Below are positions 63,204 through 64,000 of a DNA stretch of 64,000 bases, one piece after another; the first letter of the stretch is position 1; each line of letters starts with the position of its first letter. Position numbers and translations under genes: made by a program. Source of the DNA: Rhopalosiphum padi (lineage: Eukaryota; Arthropoda; Insecta; Hemiptera; Aphididae); NCBI RefSeq assembly GCF_020882245.1, contig NC_083600.1, forward strand, positions 5,208,001 to 5,272,000, read 5' to 3'. Under the pieces are notes generated by a model. It did no database searches. It had not been told where the DNA came from and saw only the letters and a program-made list of their open reading frames with translations.

Positions 63204-63494
63204 TAGTAGGCCACCGATTAATATTTTTTGAGGGCCACATTCGGAAATTTGGAAATCAGCGGACGGTCATCGCATACAATATCATGCAAATATAATATAA
63301 CGGGCAATAACATAATGTGCTCATGTGCTCCATCACCGCGGTATAATCTATACTGTCACCGCGGGTAAAAAATAAAAATAAGAAAATAATAAATATTACA
63401 ACACTCATATTATCGTGTTTTATACCATTAAACATAGTTATTTTCTCCTCCGGATAACACAATCTGTCCGCCGCTCGCTAATTGGCGACCCCTG
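63204..63494. mobile_element. Degenerate hAT-like element
   Basis: The right end AATTGGCGACCCCTG (reverse CAGGGGTCGCCAATT) resembles a widespread hAT terminus. The left GGCCACCGATTA (63209..63220) agrees with GGTCGCCAATTA at nine of twelve positions. GAGGGCCACATTCGG inside resembles the GGGCCACATTCGG block of such elements. No target duplication is visible. Confidence 0.35.
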
Positions 63495-63535
63495 GACCAC
63501 GGAGCCAAATATATTATTGACGTACACGACTGTAG

Positions 63536-63565
63536 TACACACGCACACACACACACACACACACA
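63536..63565. repeat. (AC)n tract
   Basis: About 30 bases with a single CG interruption, near the CpG-rich end of the window. Confidence 0.9.
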
Positions 63566-64000
63566 TTACTCATAGAGTATAAACATAGGATTTTGGCGGG
63601 AACGAAGCGGTCACGTCAGTCGTATGTGATGGTGTTCTATTATTATATATTGGCCGCGCACACGTCGTCCGCACCGTATCAATCGTTTTATACTGTCAGT
63701 TACACCTACAACACGCCATCATCGCGTATAGTATATTATCATAATATTATAATTATTAAAATATTATATTTAATTTATCGTAACAGTCCGTTGCGTTTCG
63801 ATTTTTCGCAGTGGCGTTTTGGTATAAAATAAAAAAAAATGAAAAACCCGCTCGGTGGTGGTGGTGGCGGCGGCGGCGGAATTTCGAGCGGCTCGCACGC
63901 GCCCGACTTTCACCGCGGCGGCCGTGCCACCCGAACGACGTGCACGCGCGCGCGATGCACACGTGTGCGTGCGCGTATACATGTAATATTAACGTCCGTC
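63566..64000. other. CpG-rich block at the window end
   Basis: GGCGGCGGCGGCGG near 63864 and dense CG to the end, resembling the SoxC promoter block. It may be a promoter region continuing beyond the window. Direction is unknown. Confidence 0.35.

Overview
The window looks like nuclear DNA of an aphid (Hemiptera, Aphididae). This is inferred from style, not from a database match. The background is strongly AT-rich, with pervasive ataatattat-type palindromes and gtaggtacctac-like motifs. There are short CpG-rich islands, many dinucleotide tracts, and short degraded DNA transposons with hAT-like or TA-flanked ends. An interstitial run of the arthropod telomere unit (CCTAA)3 is also present. Bacterial features (operons, ribosome binding sites, dense ORFs) are absent.

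Only one protein-coding gene can be supported with confidence: a SOX transcription factor of group SoxC (vertebrate Sox4/11/12, Drosophila Sox14) on the + strand. It has two coding exons (11718..11843 and 15324..16721) separated by a 3,480-base GT-AG intron, and encodes 507 residues. The HMG box lies at the start of exon 2 and a conserved SoxC-type C-terminal tail at its end. A CpG-rich promoter and leader (about 10.76 to 11.72 kb) precede it. The leader has no upstream ATG over its last 440 bases. A long AT-rich 3' flank to about 19.2 kb carries several poly(A) signals and Pumilio-type UGUANAUA motifs, and is the likely 3' UTR.

Layout: 1-10.7 kb is noncoding, alternating CpG-rich islands (0-1, 2.5-4.5, 5.8-6.2, 9.5-10.3 kb) with AT-rich stretches. 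10.7-19.2 kb is the SoxC gene. 19.2-64 kb is a gene-poor flank with islands near 19.3-21.4, 29.0-29.7, 36.0-37.5, 42.4-43.8, 46.6-47.9, 48.8-49.5, 50.3-51.7, 52.3-53.4, 56.7-58.0 and 63.4-64.0 kb. This flank contains at least three recognisable nonautonomous DNA transposons: 19964..20133 with an 8-base flanking repeat, 41853..42358 with TA flanks, and 58990..59492. Poorer remnants are also present. The arrangement, one developmental regulator in a large desert with scattered islands, suggests a regulatory landscape around SoxC, but no enhancer can be proven from sequence alone.

Several short open frames look somewhat protein-like (minus 5462..5701, minus 21103..21308, minus 48995..49414, plus 61847..61990). 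I recognise none of them, and they are given low confidence. No tRNA, rRNA, CRISPR array or intact transposase was found. No self-contained novel system is evident. The most unusual signals are the divergent SoxC HMG box, the strong excess of CTGCAG palindromes, and the new-looking MITE families.
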